Part shown: in pieces, positions 1 through 9,782 of the stretch
Position numbering within the stretch: position 1 is the stretch's first letter
Layout of the letters: each line of letters begins with the position of its first letter
Source of the DNA: Litsea cubeba
Taxonomy: Eukaryota; Streptophyta; Magnoliopsida; Laurales; Lauraceae
Length of the DNA stretch: 64,000 nucleotides
NCBI GenBank assembly: GCA_012931725.1
Contig: CM022946.1
Coordinates: 80,591,963-80,655,962, forward strand
Direction: 5' to 3'
Program-made: the position numbers and the translations under genes
Notes under the pieces: generated by a model
The model's database searches: none
What the model saw: the letters and a program-made list of their open reading frames with translations, nothing else
What the model was told of the DNA's origin: nothing

Positions 1-1
1 G

Positions 2-3000
2 TGACAGAAGGATGGACCATTTTGCCAGTCGAGCATTGAGAGAACCTGCCTTTGTAACAAGGACCTTCAAGAGGTTGACCCTCGAGACCAGGTAGACTGT
101 ATTGGAAAGCAAGTAGTGACGCAGCTTTTGTACGGCGAACATCACTGCAAGACATTCTTTTTCGACTGGAGAGTAGCGATGCTCTGCACTTACTAGCATG
201 CGGCTGAGGTAATATAGAGCAGCTTCTCTTCTCTGATCATTTTCTTGCGCAAGCAGAGCTCCCAAAGAGTGATCAAGGGCTCTTGTGTACAAGATGAATG
301 GTTTTCCAGTGGTAGGAGCAGCTAACACGGGAGGTTTTGTCAGGTATGACTTGATGTCTTGGAAAGTAGCTTCACAGTCAGCATCCCAGACAAAGTTTAC
401 ACCTTTTTTCATCAACCGGGAGAATGGACGGCATTTCCCCGAAAGATTGGAGATGAACCGTCTGATGTAGGCCAATCTCCCTTGAAGCCCTTTGAGTTCT
501 CTCAAGGTTCTTGGAGAGGGCATTTCTAGAATGGCTTTGACTTTTATGGGGTCAAGCTCTATTCCAGCTTTCCGAACTAAGAATCCGAGGAACTTACCCG
601 ACGAGACGCCGAAGAAGCATTTCAATGGATTCATTCGCAGTTTGTGTTTGCGAAGCCGGAGGAAGACTTCTCGAAGGTTTTCGAGATGATCTTCTTTTCT
701 TTTGCTTTTGACGGCGAGGTCATCAACGTAACATTCAACCGTCTTGTGCTGCATATCTTGGAATATTTTCATCATAGCCCTCTGATATGTGGCACCAGCA
801 TTCTTCAAACCAAATGGCATGACAGTGTAACAATACACGCCAAATGGGGTTCGAAAGGATGTATGTTTTTCATCCTCAGGATGCATCTTTATCTGATTGT
901 AGCCAGAGAAACCATCCATGAATGTCATTCGCTCGAATCCACAGGTATTATCAATCATTACCTCTGGTATGGGGAGCGGAAATTCATCTTTTGGGCATGC
1001 GCCATTCAGGTCTCTATAGTCAATACAGACCCTGATCTGCCCATTTTTCTTTGTCACGGGGACAATGTTGGCCAACCATTCAGGATGTTGTTCCTCACGG
1101 ATGAAGCCGACGCTTTTGAGTTTTTGAACTTCTTGTTCAATTTTATCCATCACATCTGGACGGAATCTTCTTTGGCCTTGCTTGACAGGCTTGATGTCTT
1201 CTTGAAGATTGAGTTTGTGAACTGCTATTTTGGGGTCTAAGCCTGGCATTTCAGCATAAGACCATGCAAAGCAATCAACGAACTCACGAAGAAAAGCGAT
1301 ATACTCGGGTAACTCATCATCCTTTATATTCTTGCTTATGAATACAGGACGTGGGTTATCTGGTGTTCCCAAGTCTATCTTTTGAACAGGATCTTCTGTT
1401 GGAAGGTTCGAAGGTGGTTCCTCCACAATATTTTCGGAGGCTTCCAGCTCAACGAAACCTTCTGGGGTTTCAAGGGCATTTCCAGACCAAGATTTTGTTC
1501 CTTTCCACGGGTCTTCTTGATCGGTAATTTTCCCAAGGCTTGCTATGAGATGATCCCAATCGCCTGTTGAAACCGAGTCGAAGTAGGCTACTTCTTTTGG
1601 AGATGAGGGTTCTTCTGGGTCAGAAGTCCACACGTCTGTACCATCGGACAACTCCTCTTCATTTTCGGAGAAATCGTGCCAATTAGATGAGCTTCCTGGA
1701 TCTTTGTCAGGTGACTCATCAAAGAGATATCCAGGGAGATCGATGTCTTCATGGATTTGAGATGTTGAGGCTTGGTCAGTATACTGACTTTTAAGCCTTT
1801 GTGTCAATTGTCTCAAGGGAGTGTCAGGATCATACCCTAACCCGTGTGAAGACTTTTCTACATAGCCGTAGAGTCTCCAATCTTCCAGCTGGCTTTTGGT
1901 CAAGACGGGCCCCAATGGCGTGAGAATACCGCGTCCTTCTCCCAAACCGACTGGGTTTTGAGCGTCATAGCCCATTTTCTTCATGATAGCTTGTGCCACA
2001 GAACTGTATAAGGATAGTTGAGGCGTACCTTTATTTTGGAAAGGTTCAAGCATGGAGTTTGATGAAGAAGCATCCGATCTATGGAAGAAGATCGGTTTTT
2101 CCTTTGCTGAAGTTGCTGGAACAACGAAGGAAGCTGACGTAGGATCTTCTATGTCAGAAGTTGTCTCCATTGGAGTAAGAGCAGGCTGAACTTGCTGAGT
2201 GTCAGCTTGACTTGACGATGTGTCGTCTTCTGGCTCTGAATCCGAGTCCGTGTCTTGCATGATAGACACGAAAGAGACAACAAATTTGCCCCCAGGCTTT
2301 TGTTTTGCCTTCTTCACTTTAGTTGTGATGACCAAAGGCTTTGAAGATTTGAGGGAGATGATGAAGGGAGTTTGCATGCTCTCTTCAGATTTACCGGATG
2401 GTTTGTTTTCTTCCGGTGATTGTTGAGGAGCTTTGCCTTTATCTTTCTGGAGATTTTCGGCAAAGGATGCTGTATGCTTCTCCTCTTCTTCTTTTTCACC
2501 TTCATACATTTGTGAGTCTGCAAAGTGGATTTCTTTACCTTTGAAGGGTTTTCTGTCCGCAAAGACTCGATGTATCATGCCGTCGTCGCCAACAAACTTG
2601 ATGCATTGATGTAGAGTTGAAGGGACAACACCATTCTCATGGATCCAAGGGCGTCCGAGAAGGATGTTGTAGCATGAAGGGGTCTTTATTGCATACACTG
2701 TGACCTCAGAGATAAGATCACCAATCTGCAATTTGAACCTGATTTTGCCGATAGGCCTTTGAGTACTCCCATCGTATCCAAAGATAGATACAGATGTGTG
2801 GCTCAGTTTGCTGGGTGGGATGCTCAACTCTTCAAGAGCCGATGTGGAGATGAGGTTGAGTGCAGAACCTGGGTCGATCTGAACTCTATGCATAGGCATT
2901 TCCTTGATATACCCTGTGAAGTACAGGGGTCGATTATGCCTGGTTTCGCCAAGTAGGAGGTCATCCTTTGTGAAGGCGATGGTTGCACTGGCTGCTTTTT

Positions 3001-6000
3001 TAACCGAGAGGCATTCAATGCATGATCCCTCAGTTTTCTTCTTTTCTCCCTTTGAGGAGGCTTCTGAGTTTTTGACCCGGTAATCCATTTCAATTTGGAG
3101 GACTTGCGGGGCATGTTTGTCGACATCCTCATTCAGCTTTTGTAATTCCGAAATGAGATTATCACGAGTGTGCGGAGACATTCGCAACAAATCTAGGATG
3201 TGCAGACGTGCAGGTATGTGCTTGAAGTGTTCAATCAAGTCATACTTGAAAGCCTCCTTAGGGCCTGCATGTTCATCATTGTTGCCACTAGGGGCGCTTA
3301 CAACATCTTTTCCCGAAGGATTTACATATGTAAAAGAAGATTGGTTGTAATTTTTGTGGTAGTCCCGGCCAGAGCGGGTGCCTCTACCAACTTCGAGAGC
3401 TTCTTGAGAAGGGTCTTCGTTTGGAAGATTGTCTTCAGGATCAAGAGGCTGTCGTTTTTCATTTGCTGAGGATGCATCAGCAGCAGAGTTACCATCCTCA
3501 GTAATTGTGTTGCATGGAGCATTTTCCGGGAACAAGTCCTGAACAGCATCCAGCAATCTTTCTTCTTCGTTGACTAATTCATCGTCCCAAGCATCAATAG
3601 CTGGGAATTCTTCAGTCAGGAAGGGTGTGAACTTTGAAGTCACAGTCTCAGGAGAAGAAACCTGAGAGGGTGTCATCTCAGTGAAAGTCACGTGAGACGA
3701 GGTGGCTCCAGAAGATACATTGCTAGGCGTCGCCGGAGTGTAAGTGCTCTCATCAGACGATGCTTCGGAAGAGCTATAATCCCGAATTATCACATTACAG
3801 GAAGCTCTGACGGGAGACGTTGCCTGATCAGAGTCAGACTCATCCTCGGATGTGAGAGGATCGTCTACCCAGCAATTTTCTCCATTTTCAGGAGTTAAGG
3901 GAGGATGTACCTGGTGGTCTTCAGGGACTTCAGGCTCTGGATTGCGAGGAGGCTCGTTGACGCGTTCTTGCTCTTGTTCTAGAGCGAGTCGCTGCAAGAT
4001 CCTTACATATTCTTCAAGATCAGGCATGGGTGCCGGATCTTCTTCTTCATCATCTCTTTGTGGCTCAACATTGTTGATTTCCACTGGAGTAATGAGAGGT
4101 ACTGGGTCAGCAGCATTTTCTTGTACAGCCTCTTGGTCTTCTTCATCATCAGACCAGGATCCTTGTGGCTGTAGGGGGTTATACCAGATTACTGGCATAA
4201 GATGAGACTCAGGAACCCATTCTTCATCGGAGAGATATTCTCCTGTTTCAAGGGATTCCTCCCACTCATCCGTGTAGTTGGGTTCGAATCCATCATCGGT
4301 GTCGCTGGACTCGTATCCATCAATGGAGAATCCAACTACCGAATTGCAAGAGTATGATGCCTCCTGCATGGCTTCTCTGAATTGAGGTGGCATGAAATCA
4401 CTGAGAGTGAATTTCCTTACCCCCTTTGAAGTCTCTGGAAGGGATGTTTTTGTTACCTCCAGTGAAGCGGTAGAGGAAGCCTCTGCCTTTTCTTTGACCT
4501 CTAGTTTTGGCTGGGTCTTCTCTTGCCGTTTGAGCTTGAGGAGATGTTTCCTAGCCTGCCTTCGCTGTTGAGCTGTAGGCTTTGTTTTCACGACCTCCCA
4601 ATTTTCATCTTCCAGGAGATCGGGATGTACCCATATCGGTTGTCCGTCTGGTGTCGGGTAAGGAACCAGTTCCTCGGACGCTTCGATTGAGTTTATCACC
4701 TTGAAGGAAGTAGTGATCTTCTTCTTCGGTGATCTTGATGTTTGTCCACATGTCACCATGTTGACGGAGGCAGACCCATAGTTTTTGTCAAAGGTGATGA
4801 CTCCGTTTTTCCACATCTCATTTATTTTCTCTCTCACAACGAAGCATTGATTGAGAGGATGCGAGATCATCTGGTGGTATGGACAGTACCGAGGATCGTT
4901 GGTTTTGCCAACATCACCCGGTCTTTTTGGTTCAGGCAAGGTGAGCTTGCCGTTTGCCACAAGAGCCCCGAAGATTTCATCAACATCTTCATCAAACGGG
5001 TATTTCTTCTCTACTCGTTCTTTGAAGGCGTCTGAGAGTTCAGGTCTCTTACCAACAGCTTTGTTTTCAGCTTTCTTTGGTGGCTGAGGAGCTGGCTTGG
5101 TCTGCACATTGAGGACCTCTTTCTTCTTTGGTTTAGAGGTTGCAATGGCGGTTGGCTCTTTTCTTGATGATTTCTGACTGTTGAGGTCTTTAATCACCGT
5201 TTCAGCTTCCATGGAAGCTTCTAGGAGTTCTCCCAGATTTTTTGATTTATTGCCGATGATCATGGAGCGGATTCTGGCTCTCATGTTGTTTCGGCAGATG
5301 TCGACTAGCGACGCTTGTGGCAATACATCAGAGCATTTGTATGCCATTGCTTTCCACTTGTGAATGAAGTCATATGTTGATTCATTCTCCCCCTGTTTTA
5401 GGCTGCACAGCTGAGCCATAGTAGCGGGGTGATCTTCACCTTTGAAGTGAGTGAGGAAGCGTGTCTCTAGCATGGCCCAGTTTTGGATTGAGTCCTCCGG
5501 CAGAGTGGAGTACCAATCGAAGGCCGTACCTTTTAGGGTACTTGCAAAGAGGCGGATCTTGAGTGCATCTTGATCCGCGATAGCTCCCGTCAGGATCTTG
5601 AAGTGGATGACGTGCTGTCTGGCTGATCCTTTCCCCGTATATGTTTGGAGAGTAGGATGCTTGAATTTGGTGGGGAACGGGACCGAGTCCATCCATAAGG
5701 GATATGGTGGCTTGATCCCATGCTCTTTGAGTATATCCTCTTCTTTTGCTTTGGCGAGGATACCGTCTACGTCCTTTTTGGTAAGGGCGCGTGACTCATT
5801 TTCTTCTTTATTTACCTCGTCGTCTTGATGATTCGGAGGAGGTTCATTGTTCGCCTGATTTTGGAAGGCGAGGAGAAGGTTTTCCATCAGAGTTTCAATC
5901 CTCTGGTGGCCCTGTTCCAACTGCTGGATGCGGGTGATCGCATCTTCTGGAGGTGGATTGCGGGGTGGTGGCTCAGAATTTGTAGCCAAGACATTCATCC

Positions 6001-7108
6001 TTCGTGATTCGTACGAAGAAACTGTCCTGGTGACTGAGCTGGGGCTCATTCTTTTTGAAGAAGAGCTTGAGGAAGGATCACTCTGCTGTCCTTTGCTTGA
6101 AGGAGCAGGGGATTCTTCTGAATGTCTTCTTGTCCTGGAGACGCTGCGGGTCATTGGACGTCGGACATGGATTTTCGTTGCTGATTTTTGGCGCCTTCTG
6201 GTTTTTCCAACCATATGGACGGCAGCAACTTGGTTGGGTCTTTCTTTTTCGACCCATTTGGGAGAGACTTGAAGTGTGGGAGGCTGGGTCCTTTGCTTCT
6301 GTAGTCTCTTTTGCCGGTATAACGCGCGGCGGCGTATACGGCGAGCAATTTGAGCTTCGGTCAGCTCTGACTGGGCTTTGACAATGAAGGATGTGCTCCC
6401 TCGGGCGCAGCAGCCGAGCCTGTCTTCTTTGTAACTGGGCAAGGACAGGATGCGAACCCTGTCCTTCGCCTGTTGCAGCGAAGCTTTGAATTTGTGAAGT
6501 TCGGCCCCTGTAGAGATGAAGGGTCGAACTGCAGATTTGTAGGCCTTAGCAGGTGCTTGTGGAGGCCTTGTGATGCATGACTTGATTTTGGGCTTGTAGG
6601 AACAAGCCGGCTCATGCTGGGTTGACTTTGAAGTCGGGTTGGAGATGGGTCTCTCCTCTTTCATGTAAGCAAGAGGATAGAACTGGTTCTCCTTGAGTGG
6701 GGCCAGGAATGCTGGCTTAGTGAATGCCTGGGACCTTCTCTGTTTTGGTGAAGGTCTTGGGGACCAAGTCTTGGGGTAGACCTGGTTGTTTGCAGGTTGA
6801 GGCTTCGTGGGGCTGCCACGGGCTTCAGGCCTTCTTGTGCTCGCCTTTGGTGTCACGGTAGTGACACGTTGAGAGGCGAGTTTCTGCTTCTTGGAGGGAG
6901 CAGTTTGTTCCTCGGGAAGTGGGAATGGTCCCAGCGTCCCAAAGACGATAGTCCGGGGAGTCGAGGTCGACCCGGAGTTCACAGAGTTGCCGAGGGAGTT
7001 GACACTTCGGCAGCTGATTGGGCGCTTGTAGGTGCGCGTGGTTTGCTTCTGTTGAAGCAAGAGTTGGTGCTTGCTCTCGTCGAAAGTAATGGTTAGTGAA
7101 GCTGCCAT
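2..7108 (-). CDS. Gag-Pol polyprotein of Tat1 (partial, open at window edge)
   Basis: The polyprotein supplies capsid, protease, reverse transcriptase and RNase H for retrotransposition. ATG is at 7108-7106, the first after an in-frame TAA at 7114-7112. I found no in-frame stop over 2,369 codons. Domains in order: basic N-terminus; Gag core with the DWYSTLPED-like helix near residues 515-560; a single Cys/His motif CPYHQM...HPLNQC from C742; a long acidic linker rich in S/E/D; aspartic protease with IDPGSALNLI (catalytic D1412; Pro replaces the usual Thr/Ser); a G-patch near 1705-1740 (KKMGYDAQNPVGLGEGRG); RT near 1990-2250 with MPFGLKNAGATY and YVDD at 2127-2130; then an RNase H-like domain with LYYLSR and EHRYSPVEKECLA. 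The first RNase H catalytic Asp position reads TRAL instead of TDAS, so this domain is probably inactive. Tat elements often carry a second RNase H, which would lie beyond the left edge. Confidence 0.93.
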   Translation of the reverse strand, partial: MAASLTITFDESKHQLLLQQKQTTRTYKRPISCRSVNSLGNSVNSGSTSTPRTIVFGTLGPFPLPEEQTAPSKKQKLASQRVTTVTPKASTRRPEARGSPTKPQPANNQVYPKTWSPRPSPKQRRSQAFTKPAFLAPLKENQFYPLAYMKEERPISNPTSKSTQHEPACSYKPKIKSCITRPPQAPAKAYKSAVRPFISTGAELHKFKASLQQAKDRVRILSLPSYKEDRLGCCARGSTSFIVKAQSELTEAQIARRIRRRALYRQKRLQKQRTQPPTLQVSPKWVEKERPNQVAAVHMVGKTRRRQKSATKIHVRRPMTRSVSRTRRHSEESPAPSSKGQQSDPSSSSSSKRMSPSSVTRTVSSYESRRMNVLATNSEPPPRNPPPEDAITRIQQLEQGHQRIETLMENLLLAFQNQANNEPPPNHQDDEVNKEENESRALTKKDVDGILAKAKEEDILKEHGIKPPYPLWMDSVPFPTKFKHPTLQTYTGKGSARQHVIHFKILTGAIADQDALKIRLFASTLKGTAFDWYSTLPEDSIQNWAMLETRFLTHFKGEDHPATMAQLCSLKQGENESTYDFIHKWKAMAYKCSDVLPQASLVDICRNNMRARIRSMIIGNKSKNLGELLEASMEAETVIKDLNSQKSSRKEPTAIATSKPKKKEVLNVQTKPAPQPPKKAENKAVGKRPELSDAFKERVEKKYPFDEDVDEIFGALVANGKLTLPEPKRPGDVGKTNDPRYCPYHQMISHPLNQCFVVREKINEMWKNGVITFDKNYGSASVNMVTCGQTSRSPKKKITTSFKVINSIEASEELVPYPTPDGQPIWVHPDLLEDENWEVVKTKPTAQQRRQARKHLLKLKRQEKTQPKLEVKEKAEASSTASLEVTKTSLPETSKGVRKFTLSDFMPPQFREAMQEASYSCNSVVGFSIDGYESSDTDDGFEPNYTDEWEESLETGEYLSDEEWVPESHLMPVIWYNPLQPQGSWSDDEEDQEAVQENAADPVPLITPVEINNVEPQRDDEEEDPAPMPDLEEYVRILQRLALEQEQERVNEPPRNPEPEVPEDHQVHPPLTPENGENCWVDDPLTSEDESDSDQATSPVRASCNVIIRDYSSSEASSDESTYTPATPSNVSSGATSSHVTFTEMTPSQVSSPETVTSKFTPFLTEEFPAIDAWDDELVNEEERLLDAVQDLFPENAPCNTITEDGNSAADASSANEKRQPLDPEDNLPNEDPSQEALEVGRGTRSGRDYHKNYNQSSFTYVNPSGKDVVSAPSGNNDEHAGPKEAFKYDLIEHFKHIPARLHILDLLRMSPHTRDNLISELQKLNEDVDKHAPQVLQIEMDYRVKNSEASSKGEKKKTEGSCIECLSVKKAASATIAFTKDDLLLGETRHNRPLYFTGYIKEMPMHRVQIDPGSALNLISTSALEELSIPPSKLSHTSVSIFGYDGSTQRPIGKIRFKLQIGDLISEVTVYAIKTPSCYNILLGRPWIHENGVVPSTLHQCIKFVGDDGMIHRVFADRKPFKGKEIHFADSQMYEGEKEEEEKHTASFAENLQKDKGKAPQQSPEENKPSGKSEESMQTPFIISLKSSKPLVITTKVKKAKQKPGGKFVVSFVSIMQDTDSDSEPEDDTSSSQADTQQVQPALTPMETTSDIEDPTSASFVVPATSAKEKPIFFHRSDASSSNSMLEPFQNKGTPQLSLYSSVAQAIMKKMGYDAQNPVGLGEGRGILTPLGPVLTKSQLEDWRLYGYVEKSSHGLGYDPDTPLRQLTQRLKSQYTDQASTSQIHEDIDLPGYLFDESPDKDPGSSSNWHDFSENEEELSDGTDVWTSDPEEPSSPKEVAYFDSVSTGDWDHLIASLGKITDQEDPWKGTKSWSGNALETPEGFVELEASENIVEEPPSNLPTEDPVQKIDLGTPDNPRPVFISKNIKDDELPEYIAFLREFVDCFAWSYAEMPGLDPKIAVHKLNLQEDIKPVKQGQRRFRPDVMDKIEQEVQKLKSVGFIREEQHPEWLANIVPVTKKNGQIRVCIDYRDLNGACPKDEFPLPIPEVMIDNTCGFERMTFMDGFSGYNQIKMHPEDEKHTSFRTPFGVYCYTVMPFGLKNAGATYQRAMMKIFQDMQHKTVECYVDDLAVKSKRKEDHLENLREVFLRLRKHKLRMNPLKCFFGVSSGKFLGFLVRKAGIELDPIKVKAILEMPSPRTLRELKGLQGRLAYIRRFISNLSGKCRPFSRLMKKGVNFVWDADCEATFQDIKSYLTKPPVLAAPTTGKPFILYTRALDHSLGALLAQENDQRREAALYYLSRMLVSAEHRYSPVEKECLAVMFAVQKLRHYLLSNTVYLVSRVNLLKVLVTKAGSLNARLAKWSILLS

Positions 7109-7110
7109 TG

Positions 7111-7521
7111 TTAGTTTTCGAAAATTTCTGAAACAAGACCACATCCATTAGTAATCACAAGAATATAATGATCATAAATGGGAAGTTCTATGGTTTCGCT
7201 TTTCAAATCGCTCGAGGTAGATGACCCAAGCAATATGAGGAAGGCAAAATGCCATAGAAGATACAATTGTTCTGATCGCAGGTATGGTAAGCCCGGAATG
7301 GGCATCCCAGTGACTGCTAGAAGCAATTGTGAACTTAAATTCGACTTATCAAGAAGCAGAGCTTGCTCGAGGTAAGAAGAATATAAAGTTGGAGTTACAA
7401 ATGTGCCGGTCGCAATACAGTCGACCCTGAAAGGGCGTACTAGTACCGCTAGACACAAATGTTTTGAGACCGCATCTATGAGATGAGATTCTCTGTTTTG
7501 AAAGGTCAAGATTGGATTCAT
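7111..7521 (-). CDS. upstream ORF abutting gag start
   Basis: A 136-codon frame starts at ATG 7521-7519, in a different frame from gag. It ends with TAA at 7113-7111, only 2 nt before the gag ATG (TAA-CA-ATG). A GTG at 7554 would lengthen it to 147 codons. The product is unrecognised, hydrophobic and Leu-rich, with no motif I can name. Its start overlaps one of the leader repeats. It may be chance in the leader, but the near-overlap with gag would suit termination-reinitiation. Confidence 0.3.
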   Translation of the reverse strand: MNPILTFQNRESHLIDAVSKHLCLAVLVRPFRVDCIATGTFVTPTLYSSYLEQALLLDKSNLSSQLLLAVTGMPIPGLPYLRSEQLYLLWHFAFLILLGSSTSSDLKSETIELPIYDHYILVITNGCGLVSEIFEN

Positions 7522-7784
7522 CAAAGAGAGCAGATGGTATTCCAATCTGAACACGGGCTCAGCGATTTCCGCGAGCGCCAGTGCTCAGAAAGAAATGAAC
7601 CATGATTTCTCGGATCTGAATCTAAAAATGACGAGTTTTTTTTTTTTTAAAGGCCAATATCGGGTTCATCAAAGAGAGCAAAAGGCACTCCAATCTGAAC
7701 ACGGGCTCAGCGATTTCCGCGAGCGCCAGTGCTCAGAAAGGAGAAGACCAAGATTTCTCTAATCTAAACCCAAAATGACGGAAG
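7501..7784 (-). repeat. two ~136-bp tandem copies in Tat1 leader
   Basis: Copies at about 7501-7636 and 7649-7784 share a near-identical core (GGGCTCAGCGATTTCCGCGA and flanks). They are separated by an A/T tract and lie in the untranslated leader just upstream of gag. Confidence 0.8.
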
Positions 7785-7981
7785 TTTTTTTTGAAGATTT
7801 TTGAAGATTTTTTTTTTTAAAAAAAGTCTTTTTTTATTTATTTTTTATTTTTTTTATTTATTTTTTATTATTTTTTTTTAAGGTTTTTTTTTTTTAAATT
7901 TTTTTTATTTTTTATTTTTTATTTTTTATTTTAAAATTTTTATTTTATTTTTTTAAATTTATTTTTTTTATTTATTTAAAA
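7785..7981. repeat. T-rich low-complexity tract
   Basis: About 200 bp are almost pure T/A on the plus strand, so the Tat1 leader RNA is A-rich here. No coding potential or motif is visible. Confidence 0.85.
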
Positions 7982-8217
7982 GACGAGAGAGTACACATAG
8001 GCCTCCTAACCCGGTCTTATGAAATCTTGATTGATAGAATTGCCCCCAGGTAAGGGTAGGATTACTTAATGAACCCGTTTGGAGGACCCTTGCCTAGAAC
8101 AGTCAAGCTGTCTCCACACTCTGGACAAGGCTTTTCTTTGAATCAACCAAGATCAAAGAACACAGTTGGTTTAACCTTAGTGGTCTATGTCTTTTTTTTA
8201 TTTTATTTTTATTTTTA

Positions 8218-8672
8218 TGAATTCATCGAAGAGAAACCATGGCCCAAAACCTTAGTCGAACAGGCTCAACATTTCTGCAAGCGCGATGAACGATAGGAAC
8301 GGATCAAGGTTTCTCAATTTTGAATCCAAATTGAGAAATCTAAATTTTTTTTTTTATATATATATATTTTTTTGATTTTTAAATGAACTCATCGAAGAGA
8401 AACCATGGCCCAAAACCTTAGTCGAACAGGCTCAACATTTCTGCAAGCGCGATGAACGATAGGAACGGATCAAGGTTTCTCAATTTTGAATCCAAATTGA
8501 GAAATCTAATTTTTTTTTATATATATATATATATTTTTGATTTTTAATGAACTCATCGAAGAGAAACCATGGCCCAAAACCTTAGTCGAACAGGCTCAAC
8601 ATTTCTGCAAGCGCGATGAACGATAGGAACAGATCAAGGTTTCTCAATTTTGAATCCAAATTGACAAATCTG
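8218..8672 (-). repeat. three ~165-bp tandem repeats in Tat1 leader
   Basis: Near-identical units start at 8218, 8383 and 8547. Each contains CATCGAAGAGAAACCATGGC and ends in a T-rich/(TA)n spacer. They sit between the primer-binding site and gag, where packaging and translation signals are usual in LTR retroelements. Confidence 0.88.
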
Positions 8673-8893
8673 ATTTTTTTTTATTTTTTTTTTTGAAAAG
8701 AGAAAGAGTGGAAATAAATTCAAAGAATTAGAAATTTCCAAACAAAAAATCTCATCTCATTTTTTTTTATGCGGAATTCAACATAGGCCACCAATTATAA
8801 AGTAGCCAAGGAATCGAGAAAAGAAATATAGGCATAGAGCAAAATATATGATATGCAAATATTTCATTTCTAGCATCGTGTTCTCAAATAAAC

Positions 8894-8913
8894 GAGTCCC
8901 ACCGGGTGTGCCA
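8894..8913 (-). promoter_or_regulatory. primer-binding site of Tat1
   Basis: The minus strand reads TGGCACACCCGGTGGGACTC three bases after the LTR end CCATCA. Position and TGG start fit a tRNA primer-binding site. The tRNA is not identified by eye. Confidence 0.65.
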
Positions 8914-9189
8914 GCTTGATGGACCGCGCTCCTGCTTGGTTCTACCGAGGTCGGCGGACGTGGGAGTCCGTCGGGTCCGACCCTTTCGTAACCGGGGGGC
9001 AGGGGCGTGCATCAACATTTCTTTTTTTTTTGTGGGTGTGCCAGATTTTCTATTTTACTTGGAATTGCAAGTGGTGATCCGGGGATCAACCTTCGCAAGT
9101 AAAAAGGAAATCAACTTCTTTCAAGTTTTCCATTGCACATATATTTAAGAAAAGAGACATTTTTCTTAGTTTGCCGTGAAAGGCAATTT

Positions 9190-9269
9190 TTTTGGCATTT
9201 ATAGCCGATTTTGGCGTTTATAGCCGATTTTTGGCGTTTATAGCCGATTTTGGCGTTTATAGCCGATTT
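9190..9269 (-). repeat. four ~20-bp tandem repeats in Tat1 LTR
   Basis: Units of TTGGCGTTTATAGCCGATTT start at 9192, 9211, 9231 and 9251, downstream of the predicted transcription start. Confidence 0.9.
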
Positions 9270-9600
9270 ACAATCCTTATCAATAATGAAAGACAAGAAT
9301 TGTGATTTTTGTCTCTTTTAAAAAAATACAAACTACAATGAAAAGCAAGAAAAGGAGGATCTAACTTCTCAGGAGATTGTGGGGGACTCGTTTAGATTGA
9401 CGGTCGCAAGCCATATGTGGGCTTCGCCATCATCCATGCAGATGAGAACAGAGGATGCTATTTGATTCGCTTGGCTTGGCTATAACCTCGGGTTTTTAGA
9501 AGACAAAGACCGAAGGAAGGTCCTATGTCCAATAAAAAACCGAGTAGACGGGCTGAAAAGCCATATCTAAGCCATTGGAGGCAGGAGGAGAAGGCAAGGA

Positions 9601-9630
9601 CCTTGGGGGGGGGGGGGGTACCCCCCAAGG
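9601..9630. repeat. G-run inverted repeat in Tat1 LTR
   Basis: CCTTGGGGGG (9601-9610) is complementary to CCCCCCAAGG (9621-9630). The stretch from 9605 is an uninterrupted run of 14 G, so it could form a hairpin or a quadruplex. Confidence 0.8.
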
Positions 9631-9772
9631 GACTTTTGTCACCTTGTTGTGGTGGCCGGTGTAGAATTTCCGCAGAGTTTTCTCTCTTTTTCCTTTCTCT
9701 GGATTTCTGTGCTTCTCTCTGTCTGTGTGTCTGTCTCTTTTTTTCCGATCTGGATTCCTCTGGAGTGCTCTC

Positions 9773-9782
9773 CTATTTATAG
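9773..9782 (-). promoter_or_regulatory. TATA box of Tat1 LTR
   Basis: CTATAAATAG on the minus strand. Transcription would begin roughly 30 bp further left, leaving about 0.8 kb of R-U5 before the primer-binding site. Confidence 0.65.

Noticed and set aside
285..7096. Many plus-strand ORFs of 60-198 codons across 1-7.1 kb
   Set aside because: They are the complement of the uninterrupted minus-strand gag-pol frame, which has clear RT, protease and RNase H motifs.
8218..8672. CRISPR-like array
   Set aside because: Three 165-bp units with low-complexity spacers in a retrotransposon leader; unit size and context do not fit CRISPR.
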